DNA of 64,000 nucleotides from Dromaius novaehollandiae (Eukaryota > Chordata > Aves > Casuariiformes > Dromaiidae): assembly GCF_036370855.1 (NCBI RefSeq), contig NC_088098.1:201855336-201919335 (forward strand), read 5' to 3'. Below the pieces are notes generated by a model. The model searched no databases and was not told where the DNA came from. It was given only the letters and a program-made list of their open reading frames with translations. The translations under genes and the position numbers were made by a program. Each line of letters begins with the position of its first letter. The first letter of the stretch is position 1. This document shows positions 36,151 to 48,858 of this stretch, in pieces.

Positions 36151-39100
36151 AATGACTTGAGGTAGACAGGGTCTAGCTAATGGTTTTAGTGTTAACTTAC
36201 TTTCACAATGAAATACGTAGTACCAAAGACTGTTCCAAAACAATATGCCCCTTTGCACCTAGCAGATCTTGTTCTCACTTGGTTAAAGCCTGTCAGTGGT
36301 AGGAACCTCCTCTCACATAGCTATTTTTAGCCTGCAGTCAGGGTACCTCCTAAAGCTCCCTTAGGTAACACCTGAGTTAGGACTGAGGTTACTACAAGCA
36401 TTACCTGTCCATGGAGCCCCAGGTTTTCAGTGGTCCTGAGCACCTTCAGCTGCATTGGCTCCAGGGCCATGTTTGTCCCTGTCTATCAGACCATGCACTC
36501 TTTGTCAGACAAACCCATTTTGTTTGTAGATGTCGCTAATTATTAAAGCAAGACATGTTTGCCTCTGGTCTTTGCACATGTCTGGCCATAAAAATAGAAG
36601 CCATCTGGCCCAATTTTAGATGTCCGTATGGGAGCTAGTCCCTAGGTTTCCTCTATAGTCAAAGGACAGAGAAAGGAGGTGTGAGCTGTCTCCTCCTGAA
36701 ACAGACAGGTGAAGCTGGTCAGATTAATAGCTTTAGTAATCTTTCTGTAGAATGGCCAAGCCGAAGTCAAAGGGCAGCCCTAGTTCTGCATATCACCCTG
36801 TGTGTGCTTACTGGAACATCCTTTGATCCTAGTACGTGTAGAGAAGAAGTAAGATTGTGGTCCTAATTCCCTGCTCCCTTTGGTAGGCTAAGGGCATTTA
36901 GGGACACAGGTGCACTGTCAAAAGATGATGTTGGTCCTTTAGGTGCTGGGAATGGTGGGGAAGGTCCAAGCTCAAAGTCCAGTCTCTGCACTACAGCAAG
37001 CAGAGATTGCAGTATTCAAAGAGAAAGCCTGTTTATGCTGAAATGCCACATGCCATTTTTCTGTCATAACAGTTGTGCAGATTTTTTAATCTATCTGTGT
37101 TCTATGATTTTACCTGGTTAGTTCCTCAGAAAGAATGAACTATGTTTGGGATACTCTATGACTATGTCTACATTAGCAATAGGGTACATTAGTAGGAACA
37201 GATCTGCAGAGCAAAATAACTGGTGATTATGACAAGACATCCACATTATATATTTTTCAGCATTTTATCTTACTTCATACTAATTCTAGTCTGTCCTAAG
37301 GACTGAGTGCTTATTTGCCGTGGCAATGCATTAGGTGCAATAACTCCTGGATTGAATCCTCCAAGAAGTTCACCTTTATTTGAAAGGAATCCAGTTCACA
37401 TCACTTCATGATGTCAGCTAAAGCACAGTAAACAGGGGTGACTGCAATGTGCCTTCCTGATCTGACTTAAGACACCAATTTAGACAAACCTTAAGAATAT
37501 TTAATGGGCTGAAGCATGAACGCTATTCATTGCTGGTTTCTATGGCACTATTGATCTTACAATTATGATGAGATAACGATGATTTACACAACACAACTCT
37601 TCTCCAAAAAGCATCTTCTTTAGCAATTTCCTAATCCTTCTGACTTTGTCCAGTGCATGCCTTTAATTTCCAGAGTTAGATGGATCCCATAGCAAAGTGA
37701 GTGCTCTGAGCAGGATTGTGTGTTTTATCTTTTCCTCCTTGAGCAGTGTAGGTACCTTTAACTCCTTTGAGGTTTAGTGAAGGTTGTTTTCTCTTATTAT
37801 TGAGTAAAATGTACATTGTTATAGCTACCAAGACAGCAAACAGTCATTGTAAGAAAGGATTATGATTTCATTACAAGATGAGATCATAAGGATCTGGCTA
37901 TATGGGAGAAAGCCCTTGTTTGAACATGTTATCTTCAACAGTAGCAGAGAGAATCCTCAAGGCTGAAAGACAGTAAGTGGCTTTTTCTGTTCATTGAAAT
38001 ATAAAAAATCTGTCTAGATGAGCTGAATGAGTAATGAAACTGCTTGAGCCCTCTAGGGAAACTCTCACTGCCTTGCAGGATTGGGCTCCTTTTGCTTTTG
38101 GCAAAGGGAAAATTGAAAAAGATAACAGTAGGAGATGATTGCTGCTGCTAACATCAGTGAAGAATGAGTGCAGCTGTGTTGGGTTTTGCCCCCTGCGTGG
38201 TAACAACGGCGGCTTTCTAGGAACAAAGAGATACGATATGCCATGGGATTTAATGGAAAGTGGGATGAAATGTCAGGGCATAACTGAAGATGCCAGAAAC
38301 AGGGAGAGCAGGAAACTATTCTAGACCAGCACTGCTGGTTCAGCACTTGCTTCTTAAGTCATCCTGCAAAGTCTTTGGTGGACGTAGACATCTGGCATAC
38401 TGAGGCAACCCAGGTTTGTGCCTGGAAAAAGCTCTCCTGCTGTATGCTCAGCACGATCAGTCTCTTAAAGAAAAGGCTCTGCATGGCACACTTGGGCTAG
38501 GGCTGAAAATACAGTGCTACTTGGGCTGTTTGTGCCATGGGAGTCTCACTAGCTCATTGTGGGGGTGCAGATTTTCAAGATGTGGCTAGGACACACCTTA
38601 TTTGCTTCTCTGTGATGACCACCATGGTGCTTCCTCTTGCCTCTCTCAGAGCCCCCTTGCTCTCACATCAATCTCTCAGTAAGGGGAAAAAAAGCTCACG
38701 TAAAAGGGATATTTACAGTGATGATACTCCAATGAGCAATGTACAAAAAAAATGATATTTAGGCATTGCCTCTACTTCTCAGTAAATTTCTCCAGGAAAA
38801 ATTACCCACAGTGGTCTTTAGGGCTCCTCAGGGGATCCACAGCTGTTGGTAATATTTTCTTTCCTGCCTGCTACAGTTCAGGGAGAAAAATATTGCTTAC
38901 TGTACTGGCATAGCCCACAAACTTGCTGAGACTCAAATGTGAAATGTTTGTTTTAAGAAAAGCCAGGAGGAGGAAGAGACCTGAAAAACAGCAAAAGCAC
39001 TCAATAAGAGAAATTTGCAATGATACAAATTTCTTCTCTTTGATATAAATGTTTCCATAACTTGTTACAAAATTCAGCATTTTGTAAGTAAGAATTAAAA

Positions 39101-40919
39101 TTCACTGTATTGAACAGCTGCTGGATAACATGTTTGTTCAGAATAGAAATATTCTAGGGCCAAAAATCGATGCTCAGAGGGGACTACATGGCTCAAGCTA
39201 TGGGTGAACATATGGAGGCTTCTATGAAGATCTTTGCACTTTGAAATTGGCCCAGGTCAGTAGAAACGGAAACTAATTTCCAACTGATGCCCTTTCTGAT
39301 GCCGTTAGTTATAACCTGTCAAGTTAATATGACCTCTCTTTCCAATTTCAAGATGGCAAATGCTACTATTTCCTATTTACACTGTATTTCTCACTGGGGT
39401 GAAAAGCAATCAGCTTTTAGTGTGGAAAAAAATTGGCCTCTAAGATGGAAACAGTTTCTGCAAGTCAAGGCAGTTGTGTATTTCTGGGGCAAATGGGAAG
39501 GAAATTTGCACAGCCATGGACCCTGTGGTCCCTGGCACGTTCTGGTCTTGGCAGGAACCGTTACATCATTAGATGTTGTGAGGCATATTTATTGAAGAAA
39601 ACAGAAACTTAATAGATTGTACAAGACCTCACCAGCATGTTTTCTTTTTTCTGTTTAAACTCAGGCTAACACTCAGATTCAGGGACAGATTTTACACTTT
39701 GGATCATTTGGTTCCTCTATAAACAGGGAAGTAAATATACATTAAACACTCTCTCTATGCTCTGCTTGGTAGAGTACTGTAACCAGACACTTCCATGATC
39801 TGTAGAGATTTAGAGCAAGCGCTTGCTGTTTCTCTTTGCTCACTGCTTACATTTCGATAGGATTCTCATTATTTCAAGTCTGATTGGAAACGGTGGGCAG
39901 CCCATCATATACCTATTACTATAATTTTTCTGTAAATCTTACTCATTTACTTTTGTACAGGGGAACTTTAAATCTCAGTGACCTACTTACAGCTCTGTTT
40001 ATCTGCAACAGATGAAAAGTGGCCCAAACTCCTTGTGCTTCTTCACTTCACTGGCTGAAATGAGCCCATGGCCTGAGGTCCTGGGCACCCGCTGGAGCGC
40101 AACAGGCTGTGCTGCCCCAGAGATTCCAGCTGTCCCAGAGCTCCCACTGGCTCCACACATCCTCCCCTCCCACCTCCCATCAGGAGGTGACATTGCAGCC
40201 ACTACACAACAGTTTCCTGACAAAGTGCAACCTGCAGAGAGTGAGGCTAACATCACCTGGCTATATTAGTTTCTTTTCCAAACACTAGGAAAAAATTTCT
40301 TTCCTTGCAAGCTAACTATGTGTGCTGTAGATTATATCCATCATACTCCTGTCTGTATTACTTGCATTAATCTAGTACAGTGTGGGATGAAAATGTGCCC
40401 CTGAGACTAAGCATGTACGTAACTTTAACTACCAGCTGCCAACGTGGAAGCAAAGTTCTCTCTTCAAACTACGCATAAAAACCCTGTGGATGGTGACATT
40501 AAGTAGCTATCTTGTATGCAATGCAGGCATTACATTTGTGTTCGTGTGTTGACACATCATTATATTTCTCAGGGAGGCAAATTAGAGCAATAATGTGAGA
40601 TTTTGTCTTGAGAGCATGAGGATTTTTTTATAGTTTTGAAAACCAGCATTAAAACAGACTGTAAAGTGGGGTATAAACATTATTATGATGAGTTATTCCT
40701 TCCTGCTTACTAAGAAGCAATAGACATCACTGGTAGAGGCCAGCATATTCAGTAACAATTATTAGTATTATTTTTTAACAACTGCTGCGTATATTGATTG
40801 CTTTTACTTTTAGGGACTAACGATACTCTTATGGATACTCAAAGGAAATCTCACATTTTTTATGGCAGCCATGGCTAACTACCTCCTCAGCTAGTTCCTT
40901 TGCTCTGCACTTGGTGTGA
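36151..40919. other. Intergenic sequence without recognised genes
   Basis: AT-leaning unique sequence. A slightly GC-richer patch at 40040-40200 has overlapping frames on both strands without motifs. I see nothing else. Confidence 0.5.
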
Positions 40920-40973
40920 AGACACTCATATGAGATCTTTCTTTTCTATCTCTTTTTAATTTTCTGCCATCAG

Positions 40974-41190
40974 TTTTGCTTTCATGGTGAACATCTGCTG
41001 CAAACCTTGCAACACAGGTTCTGCAAGATGTGTTTCTTTTCTGGGTATAGCTGCATGACATCCTGTGTTAAAGGCACCTACAAGGATGAGTTCCCCATGT
41101 CCATGTGGCGCATTGCAGACTGCTGGGCAGCTGATGTGTGTTGCCAGAGCCTCTGCGGTATAACCTTGGGACTGCACAGCCCTTTCCCCT
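40974..41190 (+). other. Cysteine-rich open segment, possible exon of unknown gene
   Basis: An uninterrupted frame runs from 40920 to 41372. A plausible 3' splice site (T-rich tract then gccatcag) ends at 40973. The following residues contain eight cysteines within about 40 residues: CKMC, YSC, TSC, ADC, VCC and SLC. The spacing C-x6-C-x3-C-x18-C-x5-CC loosely recalls the six-cysteine CC-ending pattern of defensin-like peptides, but the long central loop and extra cysteines do not fit a known subfamily. I see no signal-peptide exon upstream and no strong donor. Chance remains the simplest explanation. Confidence 0.2.
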
Positions 41191-42170
41191 CCCCAGCCCT
41201 AAGAACCAGGGCCATCAGTTTGGTCACTGGGACCACAGCCCTCAGGCTCCTCTGTGATCCTTATCCAGGGAGGAGGACTGGTGTCAGGGGGACTGCAGCC
41301 ACCAAGCCGTGTTACCATTTTTGGATACCACCCCTTGGTGTAGTCCTCAGGTGGGCCATCTATCCTGATTAGCCAACAGGCCTGTGGACTGACCTGTTAT
41401 AACAAACCTGCATAGAAAGGACACTTTCACATAAAAGCTCAAGAAGTGTATGTAGAACTTAATGTACCACAGGAGCCCCTCTTCCCTGTGTGCGTATCTG
41501 TTTGGTTTTCCCTTCTTCTTCTTCCTGTTTTCAAAGAGATATATTTAGACACAAAAATAATCAGGACTGGGGCTCCTGAGATATCCCCTGGGAAGGTGTT
41601 CTGCAGCCCAAAGCACTCCCTGAAAATTCACTGTCATGGACACTTGTAGTTCTAGTGGCTATATATAAACTTTCAGGTCGCTGGGCATAGGTGTCGGCTT
41701 TGACGCCACCCATTCCCAGGCAGGGAGAGGGCTGGGTGAGCCCCAGACTTCACTGTGCCCTGGCTACAAATCTGGAAGGACCCCATGGTGTATACTCATT
41801 GCTCACATAGCTGTGGCAACAGTGGATAATCCGGCATACATTTAATAACAGATATGTTTAGCAGCAGTTGCCTTGCAATAAACGTTACCGATCCCAAGTC
41901 TGACCTTCTGCATACTGCGGAATACATCACACTGCTTTGAAAGCAGTAGCTTTTGCCACCGAAAACTTTCCAAAAAGTCATCCAGTCTTCCAGTGAAAGT
42001 TCAAAGGAGCGGGAACATGCCATTTTCCCTGGTCATTTGCTCTGCTGGTTAGTCATCTTTGTTCAGAAAATTGCATGCCTTATTCCTAATTTAAATGCAT
42101 CTGACTTCAGTTTCTAGCTGCTGCGACTCATTTTTCTCTGCTAGGTGAAGGAGCCCTGTGGTACTGAACA
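41191..42170. other. Intergenic sequence without recognised features
   Basis: Mixed-composition unique sequence. Frames of 67-75 codons have no motifs, and no repeat signature was recognised. Confidence 0.45.
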
Positions 42171-42174
42171 TATC

Positions 42175-42320
42175 CTCTGTGGTTAGGTCACCCTTCAGCC
42201 ATCTCTTTGATATAGTAACCATGAGTGCTTTAAGTCTTGTATTTTCTCTAGCCCTCGAATCGTTCTAATGAATCTTTTCTGCATCCTCTCTGATTTTTTG
42301 TCAGATCCTAGAAGTGAGCA
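42175..42320 (-). mobile_element. Old CR1 internal 3' region remnant (minus strand)
   Basis: The plus-strand text tagccctcgaatcgttctaa, then tgaatcttttctgcatcctc and tctgattttttgtc, is the inverted CR1 block that precedes the tail (family form: ccaaccctcgaatcattttt followed by gctcttctctgcaccctctc). The copy is short and diverged, and no end was recognised. Confidence 0.6.
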
Positions 42321-45300
42321 AAATATCCCGATAGCAATTTCTGTAAATAGAAGTGAAATGAACTGCCAGCTGCTGTCTGCTTCGCTGCTGTTTGTACATT
42401 CAGCAATCACCGCTGTTGCCGCCCCACGGCGGGGGCTCGCTGTTCACCCGCCTGTCCACGTTGACCCCTTATCGTTTTCAGAGGCCTCGTTTTCCAGCAG
42501 CAGTGTGGCTTGTGTCCCTTTTTCCTAGATACAGAACTCGATGCTTGCCTGTTCCAGACATTAAATTTTGTATTTCACCTGATGATAGCTTAAGGCAAAA
42601 ACAGATAAATGTCTTGAGAAAAAGGATCCAGCCTTCTCTTCATACTGCCTATCCTCATTACTGGACTATAAAGACTTTTTTGTTCATCTTCTTTCTGACT
42701 CTTTAAATCTGCACTCACGATCAGGCGGGCAGAGTCACCAAGAGCAGTGAAAAGTGGTTCTGTGGCAGCTCCAGTGGTATCCTTGGGGCTGGGGTGCTGT
42801 CTTGGGCGATAGGGGCTTCAGTCCGAACTCGTCCCCGGGATTTGTCTCCCCGACTCCCTGGGTGATTGCTCTGAGCTCCAGGCTATTCTCCTCAGCTTAA
42901 GAAAGGAGTGAGTCAGTCATGCTTACCTAGCAGAAAGGTCACAACCTGGGAGCAGAAGTTTGTTTCAGAGGGTAAATCTCAGGCTCCCTTAGGCACTCTG
43001 GCAGAAAGACAGCAAAGTTAACATGAAATCAGTTTCGGACCAGATCTTAGTATTTCCAGACAAAATGCACCATTTCCAGAAAAGCACCTATTTCCTTTTC
43101 TCTCCTTATTTGCTGCAGAGGAGTGCAGGGTAGCAACCCTGAGGCAGGGGTCCAAACGTGCTATTCTAAGCCCCTTCATGGAGCTGGAAACAAGTTCCCC
43201 AGTTCCCTCTCTGTAAAATAAATCTAGTAATGTTTCCCTACCCCATAGGAGTGTTGTATTAAAGGATCTGAGATGTGCAGACGTAACAGGGTGAATGCCA
43301 GTTACTTTTCTCAAATAGCATTTACTTTGTATATAGGACACCTTTCATCAGCAATATTAAATTGTACTTCAAAACAAGAAGATAGTAAGTAGTAATAATT
43401 TTTAGTGATAACAATCCTTGATTAATGGCAAATATAACTGCAAACCCAAGACAAAATTCTCCTCTTGTGTGCGTAAGTGTAGCTCTGTGAAGTAAAATGT
43501 AGTTTAGTGCTGTGAATGAATAAAATTTTGCCCATGGTTATTTTATTTTGGCTTTGAAATATCTTCTTTGGTCTTTTGTTAGCTATTTATTTGAGAGACA
43601 GGCAACTGCTCCAGAGATGAAAATGGAAAGATATGTGAATGAACAAATAGTGGCCAATGGCATGTAGAATTTATGCATTTATACATTAAAGTATAATGAC
43701 CATTGTGCACTCTGGCATGTCTCATAAACACCTTTGGATAGAACGGTAAAGGCAGGTCACAGCAAACCCTGATCTATTTCTGTTGTGTGCTTTATGCTTA
43801 AAAAAGGTGAAGTTGTATAATTTGATTACATAATGCAGTAGAGCTATGAAGTTAAGGATGATGGACCACATTTTAGGAAAAATGAAATGGAAAGAATGGA
43901 GACCGAATTCTAGACCACAGGACATAAATGCAGAAGGTTTCAGCTGCGGATGATTTTTTTTTTTCTCATAATGACCAGCTACTAAGATAGGTATAACAGG
44001 AAGATCTTTACTTTGAATGCTGTCAAGCATTTGATTTTTTTCTTCCCCTTGTAGTTCTATGAAAATTAATTTTTTACGTAGACAACAATTTCAATGGGTG
44101 AGGTACTGGTTCTATATTTTTCTTTTCAGAGTTTTCTAGCCATGTTTACATTTCTGGCTCAGCTAAGGTCTTCTCAATGAAAAGCTAAAGGAAGTCTATA
44201 CTGAATGAATTAGATACATTCTGTAAAGCTGTAATTTACAGTAAAACTGTGATTTACACTGGGGCTGGGTTTGATATAAAATATAGGTGAAATTGTGTCT
44301 GTTGTAAGTGGGATAATTTACAGAGATTTGACTGCCTGAACTAAGAAACTATTTTATTTCAAGCACTGCAAACTCTGTATAAGAAAAGTTTCTGATTATT
44401 TCCAGCATGGTTAAATGAAGTACGTTGCTAATACATATATTTTGTTCTCCGCTTTGAAAACAAATAAAACCAGATTTTCTTGAACATTTCCATTACCTGG
44501 CAGTACAACTGGATATTTAATGCAGAATATGGCTCATGATGGGAAAAATGGTCATTGACACCTAAAATCTATGAGAACTGCTTCTAAGACAAAAACAAAG
44601 CAGGATGTTTCAGGTTTTATTCTATATGTCTTGTAATTCTAGAATATAGATCTCACCACCTATAGGCTGTTTGGCTCTTCACGCCTGATAATTTCCAAAG
44701 TGTGCACAGGGGTAGAGTTAAATAAAAATCAAAGTAATTCCAAATAGAGAGATATTGGCCTTCAGCATTGTTTTTCTTCCTCCAAAATGAAAACATATAG
44801 TGAAAAATTCTTTTTAACACCAAAGTCAATACTTTGTTTATCACTTGTCATCCAGGAAAGAAATTGTTAAACCCCTTTCTGCTGAAAGCCAGCAGAGTAT
44901 ATAAGCCTCACTGGATGCATAGCACTATTAGTGTCACATTACTGAGACCAGCTGGACCTTTCATCTGACTTACGATGGAAGTTCTTCTATTCTTATTTAA
45001 TCTAAATATGCATCAAACAAAGCAGGGACTTTGTTTTTTTTTTAATAATTCTGTAGACTAACAAGTCTATGTTCCAGCTATGTTATGTCTTTATACCCTG
45101 CCATGGAAATGAATAGTAAATTGCTGTAGCATACTTTAAAAAAACATATCTGTGTATGTCCTTTTCACATTACATGCAAAAAAGAAAATCTGTCCTTGAA
45201 CAAGAATATCTGCTTTTTGTACCCATTAGTCACTATTCACCATTCTCCTGTCGTGTCACGCAGAGCACACAGCTGATATCACCTGACTTGCATGGTCAAT

Positions 45301-48300
45301 CACACAGACCAAAAATCTATTAGTACACATTGCAGATGATCTGCTGGCTAAAAATGACTCAGAAATAATGGATTATATGGATTGCTTTGTAAAATTGCTA
45401 ACTGAGATAAGCAGCAGATTCATTAGGAACATTTACTTATTGGTGATGAAAAATCCACTGGGGATTTTGTGCCTTAAAAATCATTGTCAGAGTCCTGGGA
45501 AAGCTGCTGCCTTTGGGTCACAGCAGACTGGATCCAGGTTCACTTTAGCTTTTCCTCATTTGATTAGACTGTGGCTGTTTCGTGCCTTTTGGCTTCCCTG
45601 CCTAAAATAGGCTTTTTGCCTCTTTTCTTTCCATGAGATGAGAATTTGCAGCCCAGCAGCTTTAGACCACCTGTACTGAAGCTATCTCTTCAGACTGCTA
45701 GGAGTTTAAATACATATTTTCCAAGAGATTTCACCATGAACAGTCTGGATTTACTGTCCCTCTCCAGGGACACATGGTAAAAGCAAACTATTCCCAGGCT
45801 TTGTAAGATTTTCAAGTAACAACCCTGCTTTTAACTTAGAGTATCACAGATCTAGACAAAGCTATAAAACACCTGTACACAATTCAATGCCTCATTTCCC
45901 TCCTCATTTGTGAGTCCTCTGGGGAATACAGCACACGTGTGCACATGGCTTCTCCTTCAAGTTGCAGACATCTATCTTCTGCAGCTAATTTCCTCCCTTC
46001 TTAGCTGTTTCCGCAGTGAAAATGCTCTCATTTCTACAGAAGCAGATCCCTCTGCTGTTCTCTCCTGCTCAAGCTTCCTTGATGTCTTTAAGCTCCTGTA
46101 AGTTACCATTTGTTGGGACTCCTTTAATTTGCTTCATCAATCCCTTACTACAATGTTTGGTTAGTCAGTGACTAGCCCACGCTGAAAAAATGTTTTACCC
46201 TGAACTGTAGCCTCGTTTGTCCAAGGAAGTACCTCTTAAATGAGCAGACGTCAAAGTTTACTGGCCCTCTTCTGCTGGTCCCAGCTAGGAGCACCAATTC
46301 CCTGCCACCTCCTGGGCTTTGCTCTCTGTATGAAATCAGTGTTCAGCAGAGAGGGAAACCAGGCTTCCACATCGGGACATATGCAAACCCCATCACCAAA
46401 AAAAAGGAGTTGTATAAAAGCAGAACGTCCAGGTCTGCACATCCACCTTGTGCTCAGGCAGGTGCAGGGCATGGTGTCAGAGATTTTTCCTTGAGCAGTA
46501 CTTCTGTCACTGGCCTGGAATAGTTGTACAACCCCTATATATCCATGCACTCACCAGGCCTGCTTTCTGTACTGGGGTATATCTGCCTGCTGGAACCTGA
46601 CCCACTCTGGATTTACCTGCCTTCAGTCCTGCTGTTTAGGTCAATGTGCTCCCAAAAGTTTCCAGGTGCTGTCACATGGCCCCACAAAGCACTCGTGGAG
46701 AAGAGGCAGCGTCCAGGGAAAAGGCTGCCACCTTGCCCCGATATAAAATGCCAAGACTTCAGAAGATTCTTTAGTTTTATTAACTTTTTAGTTCACTGTT
46801 ATGCTTTAGCCAGCGCCGCGGAGTGTTTTAAGCAGCTGATTTAGATCTGGTCCTCTGAGGCTGGGTGAGGTATGTATTTGTTTAAAACTTGGTCCTGCTG
46901 AGGAACAGTGGCAGCTTTCAATTTTCAGTCTCTGAGACAGTTTTTAGTGAAGACATTGTGAATATGGCTTTGAGTTTTCTGGAATCTGCCTTCACCCCTC
47001 CCTTAGCAAACTCATGGCCAGGCTGTGTTTGATATAATATTCATTTTTCTTCTTTTATCAAGGTCCGACTGCTCTAACATGCTCAATTTGCATGTGACTG
47101 CCAACAACCACTATGCAAAAGGAAGGATTTGGCCAAATGTCACCCTTGCAACTTCCCACTGGCAAGCTTGGTCACCAAATGCCTGGTTGTTTGGTATATA
47201 CCAGAGTTAGTTTGTTATAAATGCAGCACTTTCCCTCGAAACCATGACAGAATACCAGTCTCTTCTACTAAACGGATAGACTTCTCTCAGGCTTCAGCCT
47301 CAACCTTGGGCAAGCTGCTAAATAAATAAATACATAAACATATGGAAAAGTAAGCAGCATAGGAAGGGGTGACATTCCTCAGCAATCTTAGCTTTTTCAT
47401 ACAACACAGACTTTCTTGTCTTTTTTTCCCAACTCAACCACCAGAACTATTTCAAAGTAGACACCCCAGTAACCTTTGATATTCCCTCCAGATTTCTCCT
47501 TGTCATAGAGAATCCAAAAGCAGTACTCTCAAAGAAATCAGAAACCTTATTTTCTGCAAATGTTCACTTCTTGATCTTCTCCATGGGAATAGAATATAAA
47601 CGTAAGTCTCTATTCCAGATATAGCTACTGTGACCGGAAGGTAACAAATAAAAGAAACTTATTTTATGTACCACTTAATTTTATTTCTATATCTATATGT
47701 TTATAAATCCCCTTTTGTTAGTAGTTGCACAACACCAGAATTGAATAAAAGGAAAATGAGTTATATCTTGTTCTTCTTGTCAAGTTTAACTGCTGGTAAA
47801 ATGTGAGAGACATCACAGTTCACCCAATAAAAAATGAACAGGAGACTTGAATTTCCTTGGATATCTGCCAGCAGATATCAGCTGAAGCATTTTGGACAAC
47901 TCACTGGTATAAACACCTTCCTTCCTGCAGAAAGTGCCTTGCTCATGTCGATAACCACAAAGTGGTCAGGACCTTAGCAATGTAAGTCTTTTGAAAGATG
48001 GTCTTTTGTGCAGCACTGAACTTCCAATGCTGTGTGGAAGCATTGGTTCATAGTGCCACCTACAGAATCGCCACTTCCACTTTATAGTGAATTAAGGGCA
48101 CAGCATGTGGATTTCCTGTTTCCTTTCTCTTTTAGCACCTGTAACTCATTTAAAATTCTCCAGAAATTTTGAAACAAAAGCCTCAAACTTTAAGTGTTAA
48201 GTTTACAAAGATTTTCAAGAGATACAGTGGACCTAGGTATTTTTATGCATCTTCCTTTAATTTAGGCTGTGGTGATGGTATTCTCATCGTGGAAAGCAGA

Positions 48301-48780
48301 ATACAATTAAACACAAATTGCAAGCGGAAGGCAGGACAACCTAGGACATCAATATAAAGATAATCATTAAGAGTGGTATGAGGACACTGAATCACATAGG
48401 AAAACATGTATAACTTAGTAAGCCTAGAATATGGAAGAATTCATTCTCCAATTTTAAGGTAATCTCCTATTTTAAAAACTATTAATTTGATAATTATACT
48501 ATACTGTTTTCAAGTGTGGAATCGAAAGATTTCAGAAATTGCCTTCTATGAATGAATGCTATTTTTATCAGTTGCTGTACAAGTATGTATAAAGAGATGA
48601 TATGCACACTTGAAGAGCTACAGTTTAAAGGACATCAACAGAAGAAAGTTCAGGGACCGGGCTAGTCCATAAAGGAGCTTGAACAGACATTGGCACATCT
48701 AAAAATGACAGCTGTAAGTGGAGAATGCTGTCTAAGGAACATATTAGTATAAGAATATCCTTTTACATTGTTTGCTTTCC
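42321..48780. other. Gene-poor AT-leaning interval
   Basis: A small CpG-rich patch lies at 42410-42475. A T10 run is at 43957-43966, and self-complementary gtaatttac-type doublets occur around 44228-44262. Frames reach 107 codons with no motif. No mobile element was recognised. Confidence 0.5.
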
Positions 48781-48790
48781 TTAAGGCTAA

Positions 48791-48858
48791 TAAAAAAAAA
48801 AAAGTAGGAGATGTAGATTGGACAGGAAGATTGGATGTAGATTGGAGAGGAAGTTTGA
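48791..48858. repeat. A-rich tract followed by an imperfect tandem duplication
   Basis: A run of 12 A (48792-48803) is followed by two imperfect copies of a unit beginning gatgtagattgga (about 48810-48834 and 48835-48858). It may be local slippage next to a retroposition tail. No body sequence was recognised. Confidence 0.6.

Noticed and set aside
40956..41177. Minus-strand frame opposite the cysteine-rich segment
   Set aside because: Reads plausibly as protein but matches nothing I know, and it conflicts with the plus-strand frame. Kept as a possible shadow only.
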